Shown piece after piece: positions 27,177-36,457 of a DNA stretch of 64,000 bases. Numbering within the stretch: the stretch's first letter is position 1; every line of letters begins with the position of its first letter. The DNA is from Geosporobacter ferrireducens (GTDB lineage: Bacteria; Bacillota; Clostridia; Peptostreptococcales; Thermotaleaceae). The position numbers were made by a program, and so were the translations under genes. Below the pieces are notes generated by a model that was given only the letters and a program-made list of their open reading frames with translations, made no database searches and was not told where the DNA came from. The stretch spans positions 5,187,416 to 5,251,415 of the forward strand of contig NZ_CP017269.1 in NCBI RefSeq assembly GCF_001750685.1, read 5' to 3'.

Positions 27177-28469
27177 ATGTCAACGACAATTATCGATGTA
27201 TATGCACGGGAAGTATTAGATTCAAGAGGGAATCCTACTGTTGAGGTGGAGGTATATTTAGAAGATGGATCCATGGGAAGAGCCATTGTTCCTTCAGGAG
27301 CATCTACAGGAGCTTTCGAAGCAGTTGAATTAAGAGATGGCGACAAGGGAAGATACTTAGGTAAAGGTGTACTTGATGCGGTTGATAATGTAAACAACAT
27401 TATTGCCCCGGAAATCATGGATATGGATGCATTGGATCAAGTGGCCGTTGATATGACCATGATCGAATTGGACGGAACACCGAATAAAGGTAAATTAGGT
27501 GCAAATGCAATCTTAGGTGTATCTATGGCTGTAGCAAGAGCAGCTGCAGAATCATTAGGATTACCATTGTTTCAATATCTTGGCGGTGTTAATGCCAAAA
27601 CATTGCCTGTACCAATGATGAACATATTAAATGGTGGACAGCATGCAGATAATAATGTAGATATTCAAGAGTTCATGGTAATGCCAGTAGGTGCGCCAAA
27701 CTTTAGAGAAGCATTGAGAATGGGAACTGAAATCCTTCACAACTTAAAGAAGGTTTTAAAGGATAAAGGCTTAAATACCGGAGTTGGCGACGAAGGTGGT
27801 TTTGCACCAAACCTAACTTCTAACGAAGAAGCACTGCAGGTAATCATTGAAGCGATTAAAAAGGCTGGCTATGAGCCAGGAAAAGATGTAATGCTGGCAA
27901 TTGATGCTGCTGCGTCTTCTTTCTATAACCAAGCAGAGAAAAAATATGATTTAGCAGGAGAAGGTGTTGTAAAAACATCTGAAGAGATGGTAGCTTTCTA
28001 TGAAGACCTTGTAAATCGTTATCCAATTATCTCTATTGAAGATGGATTAGATGAAGAAGATTGGGATGGCTGGAGATTGATGAATGAAAGATTAGGTAAG
28101 AAGATTCAAATCGTTGGAGATGATATTTTTGTAACCAATACAGAAAGATTATCTAAAGGAATTGAAACAAAGGCTGCAAATTCTATTCTAATTAAATTAA
28201 ACCAAATCGGAACCATCACAGAAACCCTGGATACGATCGAAATGGCAAAACGAGCAGGCTTTACTGCAGTTGTATCCCATAGATCCGGAGAAACTGAAGA
28301 TGCTACGATTGCAGATTTAGTAGTAGCTGTAAATGCAGGACAGATTAAAACAGGAGCGCCACAGAGAACAGATAGGGTTGCAAAATACAATCAATTGTTA
28401 AGAATTGAAGAAATGCTGGATTTCACTTCTAAGTATGCGGGAATGAGTGCATTCTATAATTTAAAGTAA
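27177..28469 (+). CDS. eno: enolase
   Basis: A 430-residue enolase (2-phosphoglycerate to phosphoenolpyruvate). Seen: DSRGNPTVEVEV at the N-terminus, PSGASTGAFEA, GDEGGFAPNL, catalytic-site acid residues in SIEDGLDEEDWDGW, and SHRSGETEDATIADL. It begins 28 bp after tpiA. A terminator follows, so it closes the cggR operon. No phosphoglycerate mutase gene lies between tpiA and eno or anywhere else in the window. Confidence 0.97.
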   Translation: MSTTIIDVYAREVLDSRGNPTVEVEVYLEDGSMGRAIVPSGASTGAFEAVELRDGDKGRYLGKGVLDAVDNVNNIIAPEIMDMDALDQVAVDMTMIELDGTPNKGKLGANAILGVSMAVARAAAESLGLPLFQYLGGVNAKTLPVPMMNILNGGQHADNNVDIQEFMVMPVGAPNFREALRMGTEILHNLKKVLKDKGLNTGVGDEGGFAPNLTSNEEALQVIIEAIKKAGYEPGKDVMLAIDAAASSFYNQAEKKYDLAGEGVVKTSEEMVAFYEDLVNRYPIISIEDGLDEEDWDGWRLMNERLGKKIQIVGDDIFVTNTERLSKGIETKAANSILIKLNQIGTITETLDTIEMAKRAGFTAVVSHRSGETEDATIADLVVAVNAGQIKTGAPQRTDRVAKYNQLLRIEEMLDFTSKYAGMSAFYNLK

Positions 28470-28501
28470 GAAGAGTATAGCCTTAGAAATATTTAGCAAT
28501 A

Positions 28502-28537
28502 ATATAAGGGTAGAGAAATCTACCCTTATATTATTTT
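28502..28537 (+). terminator. terminator of the glycolytic operon
   Basis: A perfect 12-bp stem (28502-28513 with 28520-28531) with a 6-nt loop and TATTTTAT tail. Confidence 0.85.
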
Positions 28538-28572
28538 ATAAGGAATTTTAAAGTGTGATAAAATAATATTTA

Positions 28573-28601
28573 TTGATTTTGAAAAGTAGCTATGTTAAAA
28601 T
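28573..28601 (+). promoter_or_regulatory. sigma-A promoter of secG
   Basis: TTGATT (28573-28578), 17-bp spacer, TAAAAT (28596-28601), about 33 bp before secG. Confidence 0.6.
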
Positions 28602-28633
28602 ATGTATGTTAATTACACGGAGGAGGTGGAATA

Positions 28634-28867
28634 ATGAGAATAGCATTTATGATTATACAAGTAATTGCGAGTCTTGTATTAATTGTTAGCATTCTTTTGC
28701 AATCTGGAAAAAGTGCTGGTTTATCCGGTTCAATTGCTGGTGGAGCTGAGCAGCTTTGGGGAAAGCAAAAAGGCAGAGGGTATGAAGATTTATTAAGTAG
28801 AGTGACGACAATAGGGGCAGCAGCTTTTATTATTTGTTCTCTCATACTTGTGTATTTACAACAGTAA
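28634..28867 (+). CDS. secG: preprotein translocase subunit SecG
   Basis: A 77-residue protein with two membrane helices (about 5-22 and 54-74) joined by the conserved loop SGKSAGLSGSIAGGAEQLWG. SecG supports protein export by the SecYE channel. Start ATG 28634 follows GGAGGAGG. In many clostridia secG sits between eno and rnr, as here, but hppA and a DUF1294 gene have been placed in between. Confidence 0.93.
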   Translation: MRIAFMIIQVIASLVLIVSILLQSGKSAGLSGSIAGGAEQLWGKQKGRGYEDLLSRVTTIGAAAFIICSLILVYLQQ

Positions 28868-28930
28868 TTGTATTTAGGAAACACTAGAGTCAGTTGTAAT
28901 GGATCTAGGAAATAAAAGGAGGCAAAATAG

Positions 28931-30916
28931 ATGGATTTTTCAGTTATTGCACCGATAGTCGGTGTAATTGCACTTGTATTTGCTTATATGCTTGCAACGA
29001 AGATTGATAAGGTTGAGGTAGGTACGGATCGAATGAAGGAGATTTCTTCATATATTCATGAAGGATCAATGGCCTTCTTAACAAGAGAGTATAAGTCGCT
29101 TACTATTTTTGCAGGTATTTTATTTGTAGTATTGGCTTTTGGCATTAATCTATTGACAGCAGTTTGCTTCTTGATCGGTGCACTTTTCTCTGCACTTGCC
29201 GGATTCTTTGGTATGCAGGTTGCTACAAAGGCAAATGTAAGAACTGCAAATGCAGCAAGAGAGGGTGGTATGAATAAAGCACTAGGCGTAGCATTTAATG
29301 GTGGTGCTGTAATGGGGATGTCCGTAGTTGGATTAGGACTTATTGGTGTTGGTGGACTTTATTTACTCATTGGACAACCTGAAATCATTACTGGATTTGG
29401 ACTAGGTGCTTCTTCTATCGCACTTTTCGGTCGTGTTGGCGGAGGTATTTATACAAAAGCTGCAGACGTTGGTGCTGACCTGGTAGGTAAAGTAGAAGCC
29501 GGAATACCTGAGGATGATCCTAGAAATCCTGCTGTTATCGCTGACAATGTAGGAGATAACGTAGGGGATGTTGCCGGAATGGGTGCTGACTTATTTGAGT
29601 CTTATGTGGGTTCTATCATTTCAGCCATTACCTTAGGGGTTGTCATTCCAAATATCGATCCTGTTAATGGTGCAATGTTCCCATTGGCCTTAGCATCTCT
29701 TGGAATTATTGCTTCTATCGTCGGTTCCCTATTTGTAAAGGGTGATGAAAACACAAATCCACAAAAAGCATTAAAATTTGGTACCTATGTAAGTGGCGTG
29801 ATTGTAATTGTAGGTGCTTTCTTCTTGAGTAGAGCGTTATTTGGTGATTTAAAAGCCTTTGCAGCAATTGCTTCTGGATTAATTGTAGGTATAATTATCG
29901 GATCCTTGACAGAAATTTACACATCTGGTGACTATAAACATGTAAAGAAAATTGCACAGCAATCAGAGACTGGTCCTGCGACTACTATTATTAGCGGTTT
30001 GGCTGTAGGAATGTACTCAACAGCTTTACCAATCCTATTTATCTCAGCGGGTATTTTGATCGCTTTCAAATTCTTTGGTTTATATGGTATTGCCCTTGCG
30101 GCAGTAGGTATGCTTTCCACAGCAGGTATCACTGTAGCCGTTGATGCTTATGGTCCCATTGCAGATAACGCAGGTGGTATTGCAGAAATGTCAGAACTTC
30201 CAAAGACTGTTCGTGCAATTACAGATAAACTAGACGCAGTAGGAAATACAACTGCAGCAATTGGAAAAGGTTTTGCTATCGGTTCTGCAGCGTTAACTGC
30301 GTTGGCATTGTTTGCGTCTTATTCACAGGTTGTACAGCTTGAAAAAATAGATATATTAGATCCTTTGGTAGTTATCGGCTTATTAATTGGTGGTATGCTG
30401 CCGTTCCTATTCTCTGCGATGACGATGGAGTCCGTAGGAAAAGCAGCTTTCCAAATGATCGAAGAAGTAAGAAGACAGTTTAGAGAAATACCAGGCATCA
30501 TGGAAGGAAAAGCAAAGCCTGATTATGCTAGATGCGTTGATATCAGTACAGCCGCAGCATTGAAAGAAATGCTTATCCCTGGTATCATGGCGGTTGCGGC
30601 ACCTGTTGCAACTGGGTTTATTCTCGGACCTGAGGCTTTAGGCGGATTATTAGCCGGCGCCCTTGTTTCCGGGGTATTGTTGGCAATCATGATGGCCAAT
30701 GCAGGCGGAGCTTGGGATAATGCAAAGAAATATATCGAGTCAGGATTCCACGGTGGAAAAGGCAGCGAGCCACACAAGGCTGCTGTTGTTGGAGATACAG
30801 TTGGAGATCCGTTCAAGGATACTTCCGGCCCTTCTATTAACATCCTAATCAAGCTGATGACAATCGTAGCCCTTGTATTTGCTCCATTGTTCCTAAAGTT
30901 TGGAGGATTACTGTAA
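28931..30916 (+). CDS. hppA: membrane-bound ion-pumping pyrophosphatase
   Basis: A 661-residue integral membrane pyrophosphatase with about 16 hydrophobic segments. It couples pyrophosphate hydrolysis to outward Na+ and/or H+ pumping. The active-site segment GGGIYTKAADVGADLVGKVE and DDPRNPAVIADNVGDNVGD (about 175-215) and the C-terminal EPHKAAVVGDTVGDPFKDTSGPS motif (in parts) are intact. The motif GNTTAAIGKGF has Ala where K+-independent enzymes have Lys, so it belongs to the K+-dependent class; many of these pump Na+, but the ion cannot be settled by eye. It follows secG by 63 bp and ends at a strong terminator. Confidence 0.95.
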   Translation: MDFSVIAPIVGVIALVFAYMLATKIDKVEVGTDRMKEISSYIHEGSMAFLTREYKSLTIFAGILFVVLAFGINLLTAVCFLIGALFSALAGFFGMQVATKANVRTANAAREGGMNKALGVAFNGGAVMGMSVVGLGLIGVGGLYLLIGQPEIITGFGLGASSIALFGRVGGGIYTKAADVGADLVGKVEAGIPEDDPRNPAVIADNVGDNVGDVAGMGADLFESYVGSIISAITLGVVIPNIDPVNGAMFPLALASLGIIASIVGSLFVKGDENTNPQKALKFGTYVSGVIVIVGAFFLSRALFGDLKAFAAIASGLIVGIIIGSLTEIYTSGDYKHVKKIAQQSETGPATTIISGLAVGMYSTALPILFISAGILIAFKFFGLYGIALAAVGMLSTAGITVAVDAYGPIADNAGGIAEMSELPKTVRAITDKLDAVGNTTAAIGKGFAIGSAALTALALFASYSQVVQLEKIDILDPLVVIGLLIGGMLPFLFSAMTMESVGKAAFQMIEEVRRQFREIPGIMEGKAKPDYARCVDISTAAALKEMLIPGIMAVAAPVATGFILGPEALGGLLAGALVSGVLLAIMMANAGGAWDNAKKYIESGFHGGKGSEPHKAAVVGDTVGDPFKDTSGPSINILIKLMTIVALVFAPLFLKFGGLL

Positions 30917-30924
30917 AAAACATT

Positions 30925-30960
30925 ACACTCCCTGAATGAATCAGGGAGTGTTTATTTTTT
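30925..30960 (+). terminator. terminator of hppA
   Basis: Perfect 11-bp stem ACACTCCCTGA/TCAGGGAGTGT with a 5-nt loop and TTATTTTTT tail. Confidence 0.9.
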
Positions 30961-31032
30961 AATAAATACTTACTTAATCTGTAATTATGATATAATACAG
31001 TTGCATGATTATGAGGCAAGGAGGCAATAGCG

Positions 31033-31338
31033 ATGTCTATTTATGAGCTATTCAAGACCAAGGAAGTTTATATAGGATTATATATTCTATTCATAAACAC
31101 GGCGGGATTTATCATTACTGCTTTAGATAAGTATTATGCGAAAACACATCGATGGAGAATTGCAGAAAAGTTCTTCTTTATCGTTTCCCTAATGGGAGGT
31201 GCCGCTGGAGTATTGATGGGAATGAAGGTTATTCGACATAAAACTCTGCATAAATCCTTTACAATCGGCATACCATTCTTGTTTATAATGAATATAGGCT
31301 GCCTTCTTCTATATATCTATGTTTTCTATTTAAAATAA
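31033..31338 (+). CDS. DUF1294 small membrane protein
   Basis: A 101-residue protein with three predicted membrane helices and the DUF1294 landmarks: ALDKYYAKTHRWRIAEK, SLMGGAAGVLMGMKVIRHKT and HKSFTIGIPFLF. The family is widespread and of unknown function; in some proteins it is fused to a cold-shock domain, absent here. It lies between hppA and rnr; TATAAT at 30991-30996 is a possible -10. Ribosome site AAGGAGG. Confidence 0.85.
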   Translation: MSIYELFKTKEVYIGLYILFINTAGFIITALDKYYAKTHRWRIAEKFFFIVSLMGGAAGVLMGMKVIRHKTLHKSFTIGIPFLFIMNIGCLLLYIYVFYLK

Positions 31339-31418
31339 TTAAATATTTATCTATTTAAGGGGTAAAATAGAATATGAGGTTGTATTATCAGGAGTAAAAT
31401 AGGATCGGAGGAGTTATT

Positions 31419-33533
31419 TTGGATCATAAAGAAAAAATCCTGGAATTTATGAGGGAAAAAGCTTATAGTCCCATGTTAGAAAGTGAGCTAGCTCTGGCAT
31501 TAAATATTCAACAAAGTGAAATTGGAGAATTTTATTCTATACTGGATGAAATGGAGAAAGTAGGCCAAATCATCAAAACAAAGAAGAATCGATATGCAGC
31601 TCCTGAAAGAATGAATTTAGCAGTAGGAAAATTGCAGCAGCATGGAAAAGGCTTTGGCTTTGTGTTATCTGAATTGCAAGGATATCCTGATGTCTTTATC
31701 CCTGCTAGTGATATCAATGGTGCTATGCACAACGACCGTGTTATTGCAAGAATTACGAAAAAAAGCAATGATGGGAAAAAGTCTGAGGGGGAAATTATTA
31801 GAATTATTTCCAGAGCAAACAATGAAATTGTTGGAACTTTTGAAAGCAGTAAAAACTTTGGATTTGTTGTACCGGATGATGCAAGAATCAATATGGATAT
31901 ATATATTCCCAAAAGTGAGTTTAATGGAGCAAAAGACGGATATAAAGTAGTCGCGCAGCTTACACGCTGGCCTGAACCTCGTAGGAATCCTGAGGGAAAA
32001 GTAATTGAAGTGCTAGGACATAAGGATGATGTGGGTACCGATATTGTATCCATTATCCGAAAATATAAGCTGCCAGAAGAGTTTCCTAAGAAGGTTGAAG
32101 ACGAAGCCGCTGCTATTCCGGAAATCGTGCCGGAAGAAGAGATTGCTCGGCGGAGAGATTTACGTAATGACAGAATTGTAACCATAGACGGTGCCGATGC
32201 AAAAGACTTGGATGATGCGGTATCGGTGAAAAAGCTCCCAAACGGCAACTATATGTTAGGAGTACATATCGCAGATGTAACACACTATGTAAAAGAAGGC
32301 AAGCCGTTAGACAAGGAAGCCTTAAAACGTGCTACCAGTGTATATCTAGTAGACCGTGTAATTCCCATGCTGCCAAGAAAGCTGTCCAATGGGGTCTGCA
32401 GCTTAAATCCAAAGGTAGACCGCCTTACTTTATCTGTATCTATGGAAATTGATCATCGAGGAAACGTGGTAAATCATGAGGTTTTTGAAAGTGTGATCAA
32501 AACAGCTGAGCGCATGACCTATACCGATGTATCGGATATATTAGAAAAAGATGATCAAGAACTAAAAAAACGATATGATTACTTATTAGACGACTTTTAC
32601 TTAATGGAAGAGCTAAGTAAAATGCTTAGAAAAAGAAGAGACAGTAGAGGAAGCATAGACTTTGATTTCGATGAGTCAAAAATTATACTGGACGAAAGCG
32701 GTAAACCTATAGAAATCAAAAAAGCAGAGAGACGCATTGCCAATAGAATCATCGAGGAATTTATGTTGATTTGCAATGAAACCGTTGCCGAGCATTATTA
32801 CTGGTCGAATACACCTTTTGTATATCGGATTCATGAGGACCCTGATTCAGAAAAAATCGAGGCTTTTAATAAATTTATTCATAATTTTGGCTATCACCTC
32901 AAGGGTCTTGGTCACGAAGTGCATCCAAAAGCACTACAAGATCTATTGCATAATGTAGAAGGTAAGAAAGAAGAGCGAATCATCAACACATTGATGTTGA
33001 GATCACTAAAACAAGCAAAATATTCTCCGGAAAATGCAGGTCACTTTGGCTTGGCAGCACAATATTATTGCCATTTTACATCACCGATCCGAAGATATCC
33101 AGACCTGCAAATTCACCGGATCATCAAAGAAACACTGCAAGGAAAGCTAACGGGAAAAAGAATTGATAAACTTAAGAAGATCGTCCAAAATGCAGCAGAT
33201 CAATCCTCTGAAAGAGAGCGGGTTGCAGTAGAGGCAGAGCGTGAAACCGACGATCTGAAAAAAGCAGAATATATGACCTATCACCTTGAAGAAGAATTTG
33301 AAGGTATCATTAGCAGCGTAGTGTCCTTCGGTATGTTTGTAGAATTGGACAATACCATCGAGGGATTGGTTCGCATCAGTTCTTTGGTAGATGACTATTA
33401 TATCTACGATCAAGAAAATTTACTATTTAGGGGAGAAAGAACAAAGAAAACCTATCGGATCGGTGATGAAGTTCGCGTGAAAGTCATAAAAGCAGATGTG
33501 TCGCAAAAGGAAATAGACTTTATGCTAATGTAA
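31419..33533 (+). CDS. rnr: ribonuclease R
   Basis: A 704-residue 3'-5' exoribonuclease. Domain order: N-terminal winged helix (about 1-70), two cold-shock domains (about 70-220, with HGKGFGFV and NFGFVVPDD), the RNB catalytic domain (about 255-590, with DGADAKDLDDAVSV carrying the metal-binding Asp cluster) and a C-terminal S1 domain (about 620-704, EFEGIISSVVSFGMFVEL). Start TTG 31419 follows CGGAGGAG. RNase R degrades structured RNA and takes part in tmRNA quality control; smpB and ssrA lie 2 kb downstream, as in many Firmicutes. Confidence 0.95.
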   Translation: MDHKEKILEFMREKAYSPMLESELALALNIQQSEIGEFYSILDEMEKVGQIIKTKKNRYAAPERMNLAVGKLQQHGKGFGFVLSELQGYPDVFIPASDINGAMHNDRVIARITKKSNDGKKSEGEIIRIISRANNEIVGTFESSKNFGFVVPDDARINMDIYIPKSEFNGAKDGYKVVAQLTRWPEPRRNPEGKVIEVLGHKDDVGTDIVSIIRKYKLPEEFPKKVEDEAAAIPEIVPEEEIARRRDLRNDRIVTIDGADAKDLDDAVSVKKLPNGNYMLGVHIADVTHYVKEGKPLDKEALKRATSVYLVDRVIPMLPRKLSNGVCSLNPKVDRLTLSVSMEIDHRGNVVNHEVFESVIKTAERMTYTDVSDILEKDDQELKKRYDYLLDDFYLMEELSKMLRKRRDSRGSIDFDFDESKIILDESGKPIEIKKAERRIANRIIEEFMLICNETVAEHYYWSNTPFVYRIHEDPDSEKIEAFNKFIHNFGYHLKGLGHEVHPKALQDLLHNVEGKKEERIINTLMLRSLKQAKYSPENAGHFGLAAQYYCHFTSPIRRYPDLQIHRIIKETLQGKLTGKRIDKLKKIVQNAADQSSERERVAVEAERETDDLKKAEYMTYHLEEEFEGIISSVVSFGMFVELDNTIEGLVRISSLVDDYYIYDQENLLFRGERTKKTYRIGDEVRVKVIKADVSQKEIDFMLM

Positions 33534-33537
33534 CACC

Positions 33538-33573
33538 ATAAGAATAGGCACACCCTGGTGTGTCTATTCTTAT
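33538..33573 (+). terminator. terminator after rnr
   Basis: ATAAGAATAG.CACACC pairs with GGTGTG.CTATTCTTAT across a 2-base loop. Confidence 0.8.
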
Positions 33574-33651
33574 GCAGAAAACTTTTTTGAAGTATTTTGT
33601 CCTTTAGTCTAAATGGTGTATAATGGAAAAGGAGAAAGAGGAGGGATTTAT

Positions 33652-34473
33652 ATGAGCTATAGACTCGTGGTAACAGATATGGACGGTACATTATTAAATG
33701 GTGAAGGAAAGGTTTCGGAAGAAAACCAAAGAATCTTTAAAGTACTTCACGATAAAGGAATTCATGTGGCAGTAGCTACAGGGAGAATCTATACCTCTGC
33801 TAGGGTTTTTGCAAGATATTTGGGCATTAAAACCCCTATCATCGCCTGCAATGGCGCGATTGTAAAAGATTTAAAAGATAATCGCATAATTTATGAAAAT
33901 CACTTGTCGACAGAAGATTGCTTGAGAATAGTGGATATCTGCCGAAAATATGATTTGTACTATCACTTTTATTCTCAAGAAACCTTCTATACAGAAAAGT
34001 TAGATAGAGGTTCCTTAAAATATTCGGAGTGGAACAAAACCTTAAAGGAAGAAGATCGAATTGATATTCGTATTATAGAAGATACCTATGAAACTATAAA
34101 AAACAAAGCAGACCGTGTATACAAATTTCAGGTCGTTAGTGACGATATGAATATTTTGACTCAAGCGAGAGAAGCACTTGAAAACATAGAAACGATTTCT
34201 GTCAGCAAATCGTGGCATAATAACATAGAGATGATGAATAAAGGGGTTTCTAAAGGCATAGCAGTTAAAAGCTTGGCAGAATCGTTGGGTGTGAAGCAGG
34301 AAGAAGTGATCTGTTTTGGAGATAATGAAAATGACATTAGTATGTTAGAATATGCAGGGCTAGGCGTTGCCATGGGGAATGCCGATGAAATTGTAAAAGA
34401 ACGTGCGAACTATGTTACGCTAACCAATGATGAAGATGGGGTTGCAGCAGCTATAAAAAAATTTGTATTATAG
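33652..34473 (+). CDS. Cof-type HAD-IIB phosphatase
   Basis: A 273-residue HAD superfamily hydrolase of the Cof/YidA type, probably acting on sugar phosphates or related small phosphate esters. Motif I is DMDGTLL (nucleophile Asp9), motif II lies in VAVATGRIY, motif III Lys is in the NKGVSKG segment, and motif IV is CFGDNENDISML; the C2B cap is in between. The start is ATG 33652 behind GAGGAGGG; an upstream ATG at 33613 has no ribosome site. Substrate unknown. Confidence 0.88.
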   Translation: MSYRLVVTDMDGTLLNGEGKVSEENQRIFKVLHDKGIHVAVATGRIYTSARVFARYLGIKTPIIACNGAIVKDLKDNRIIYENHLSTEDCLRIVDICRKYDLYYHFYSQETFYTEKLDRGSLKYSEWNKTLKEEDRIDIRIIEDTYETIKNKADRVYKFQVVSDDMNILTQAREALENIETISVSKSWHNNIEMMNKGVSKGIAVKSLAESLGVKQEEVICFGDNENDISMLEYAGLGVAMGNADEIVKERANYVTLTNDEDGVAAAIKKFVL

Positions 34474-34539
34474 TTTGTTTTTTTATTCTCCTATTAGGCG
34501 TATATATGAATATAGCCTTTTGAAAGGGAGGAGAGAGAC

Positions 34540-35238
34540 TTGGGTATATTATATGGACTGACCATCATTTTATTTCTTTTGCTGATCGTAGAAATATTAG
34601 CGATTGCTTTAAAAGTCACTGGACTGGATATGGATAAGGCTAGATTCCAGGTCATATCGATCATTACCAATACTGGATTTACAACCAGGGAATCGGAGCT
34701 GATCACCCAACACCCTACAAGAAGGCGAATTGCGCAGATATTAATGCTGATTAGTTATGTTGGAACGGCCACCCTTATTGCTTTTATTTTGAATATCCTT
34801 AACATTTTATCTAGGGGTGAAGGGTTTCTATATCTAGTTTTTGGAGTAGCAAGCGTGATTTTACTGATACTATTCTTATCTAGAAACCGTTGGATTCTAA
34901 GGCGTATAGAACGTTACATCGAAAAGCAGTTAAAAAAGAAAATGGATCGAAATAATAAAAGGCGTACTGTGGAAGAAGTATTAAAGCTAAACGGCGAATA
35001 TGGGGTGGCCGAGTTTATTATTGAAGATAGCAGTGGATTAGTTGGAACTGTTCTAGAGGAGTCTGATTTAAAAAGAAGATATATTCAAGTGCTTAATATC
35101 GATAGAGGGTCTCATATCATCCATTTTCCCAACAGCAAATTTGTATTTCAACAAGGAGATAAAGTAGTAGTCTACGGGCAGCTAGAAAATATTAAAGCAC
35201 TGATTTTGGAACAGATCAGTGACCATATAGGTGCTTGA
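34540..35238 (+). CDS. membrane protein with TrkA-C (RCK_C) domain
   Basis: A 232-residue protein: N-terminal helix, the TrkH-like stretch FQVISIITNTGFTTRESEL (about 40-58), two more membrane helices (about 75-92, 97-118), then a basic linker and a cytoplasmic TrkA-C domain (about 155-230, ending in DKVVVYGQLENIKAL). RCK_C domains bind nucleotides and gate ion channels or transporters, so a role in potassium or other ion transport is plausible, but the protein is too short to be a full transporter. Start TTG 34540 behind AAGGGAGGAG. Confidence 0.7.
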   Translation: MGILYGLTIILFLLLIVEILAIALKVTGLDMDKARFQVISIITNTGFTTRESELITQHPTRRRIAQILMLISYVGTATLIAFILNILNILSRGEGFLYLVFGVASVILLILFLSRNRWILRRIERYIEKQLKKKMDRNNKRRTVEEVLKLNGEYGVAEFIIEDSSGLVGTVLEESDLKRRYIQVLNIDRGSHIIHFPNSKFVFQQGDKVVVYGQLENIKALILEQISDHIGA

Positions 35239-35263
35239 CATAATATTAATTTCATGGTATTAT
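35235..35263 (+). promoter_or_regulatory. sigma-A promoter of smpB
   Basis: TTGACA (35235-35240), exactly 17 bp, TATTAT (35258-35263); the -35 overlaps the end of the preceding gene. Confidence 0.75.
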
Positions 35264-35308
35264 AATCAACAGACCTTATAAAGATTACCCTTTGAAGTAG
35301 GTGAGTAC

Positions 35309-35773
35309 ATGAGAGAAACAAAGGTAGTTGCCAATAATAAAAAGGCAAGACACGATTACTTTATCGAAGAAACTTATGAAACAGGAATTGTGTTAACAGG
35401 AACAGAGGTAAAATCAATCCGCATGGGTAGATTGAATCTCAAGGACAGCTATGCTGAAGTAGATCATGGTGAGATCTTCATTCATAATATGCATATCAGT
35501 CCCTACGAGAAGGGCAATATATTTAATGTAGACCCAGTGCGAAAGAGAAAGCTCTTGTTGCACAGAAGAGAGATCAGTAAGCTCTTGGGTTATACCACAC
35601 AAAAAGGTCTTACCCTGGTACCCCTTAAAGTATATATCAATGAAAAGGGATTGGTCAAGATGGAACTGGCCGTAGCAAAGGGTAAAAAGATGTATGATAA
35701 ACGGGAGGACATCGCCCAGAAAGATGCCCAAAGACGTATCCAGAAAGAACTCAGAGAGAGACAAAGGTCTTAA
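35309..35773 (+). CDS. smpB: SsrA-binding protein
   Basis: A 154-residue SmpB, which binds tmRNA and takes it to stalled ribosomes. Seen: NNKKARHDYFIEETYETGIV, GTEVKSIRMGRLNLKDSYA and the basic C-terminal tail KKMYDKREDIAQKDAQRR. Start ATG 35309 behind GTAGGTGAG. The tmRNA gene begins 20 bp after its stop, so both halves of the trans-translation system are adjacent. Confidence 0.96.
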   Translation: MRETKVVANNKKARHDYFIEETYETGIVLTGTEVKSIRMGRLNLKDSYAEVDHGEIFIHNMHISPYEKGNIFNVDPVRKRKLLLHRREISKLLGYTTQKGLTLVPLKVYINEKGLVKMELAVAKGKKMYDKREDIAQKDAQRRIQKELRERQRS

Positions 35774-35793
35774 AGACTTTTGCTATAGATCAT

Positions 35794-36457
35794 GGGGGCG
35801 TACTGGTTTCGACGGGGGTATGGAGTCAGGAGTAGCGAGTGGAGGTTTTTCCTTGGGGTCCGCCTTAAAAAACTGGGGAATTAAAGATAAACGCAAACGA
35901 AAATTACGCTTTAGCAGCTTAATATAGCTGCTCGTCCTGCCCAAGCTGCCTACGGCTTGGACCCAGGGCGTCAAATTAGTAGGGAACTGCGCTGAGGGTG
36001 TCTCGACTCAACCGCGGATAAATTGGGACTGGTCAAAAGCATAGCCTGTCATTGGGCGCTGCCGGAGACGAGAAACTAAAACAATGACTGCACTCGGAGA
36101 AGCTGCTGGTAAAGTGCTTTCGGACAGGGGTTCGATTCAAAAGAGTCGCCTTGCAGTGTGAATTGCAAGTGAAAATCCGGCTTGATCGGTGAAACCGTAA
36201 CGTTAAGACGATGGCAATACCGAGGGGTATGTGGGGAAACCCAACAGCTCTGTATCGACTTATAGGCATCCAAAAAGGATGTACTAGGATGGAAGTTTTG
36301 ATTGGGGACATTCCCCAACAGAAGAGGAATACTCCCAATAGGGGTGTGACCCCTTACGTTATAGCTTTCATAATACGCCGGAGGACTTCATAAGGAGTTC
36401 AAGATATAGTCAGCGCCATTGGAAACAATGGAACAAAGTGTCCCCTCGCCTCCACCA
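35794..36457 (+). ncRNA. ssrA: tmRNA (SsrA), interrupted by a group I intron in the T-loop
   Basis: The 5' end GGGGGCG (35794) pairs with CGCCTCC before the encoded CCA (ending 36457). The tag reading frame at 35890-35919 (GCAAACGAAAA.. to TAA) encodes ANENYALAA. Exon 1 ends in the T-loop TTCGAT at 36136 and exon 2 resumes with TCCCCTCGCC at 36441; joined they give a normal T-arm (GGGG-TTCGATT-CCCC). Mature tmRNA would be about 360 nt. It rescues stalled ribosomes with SmpB, and the GGGGG acceptor plus ALAA tag end are standard. Three broken copies of parts of this gene follow within 15 kb. Confidence 0.95.
36137..36440 (+). ncRNA. group I intron inside ssrA
   Basis: A 304-nt insertion in the tmRNA T-loop. 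The splice site after U36136 is supported by a P1 helix: exon CGAU pairs with intron GUCG at 36147-36150, giving the required U-G wobble. The intron ends in G36440 (omega G). The core motif AAGATATAGTC (near 36398) is the conserved P7 3' strand and can pair with GTACTA near 36281. There is no room for a homing endonuclease. Group I introns at the T-loop of clostridial tmRNA are known; activity here is inferred from intact elements. Confidence 0.85.

Noticed and set aside
35694..35927. 77-residue frame running from smpB into ssrA
   Set aside because: It is an accidental frame over the smpB end and the tmRNA 5' domain; no ribosome site or family match.
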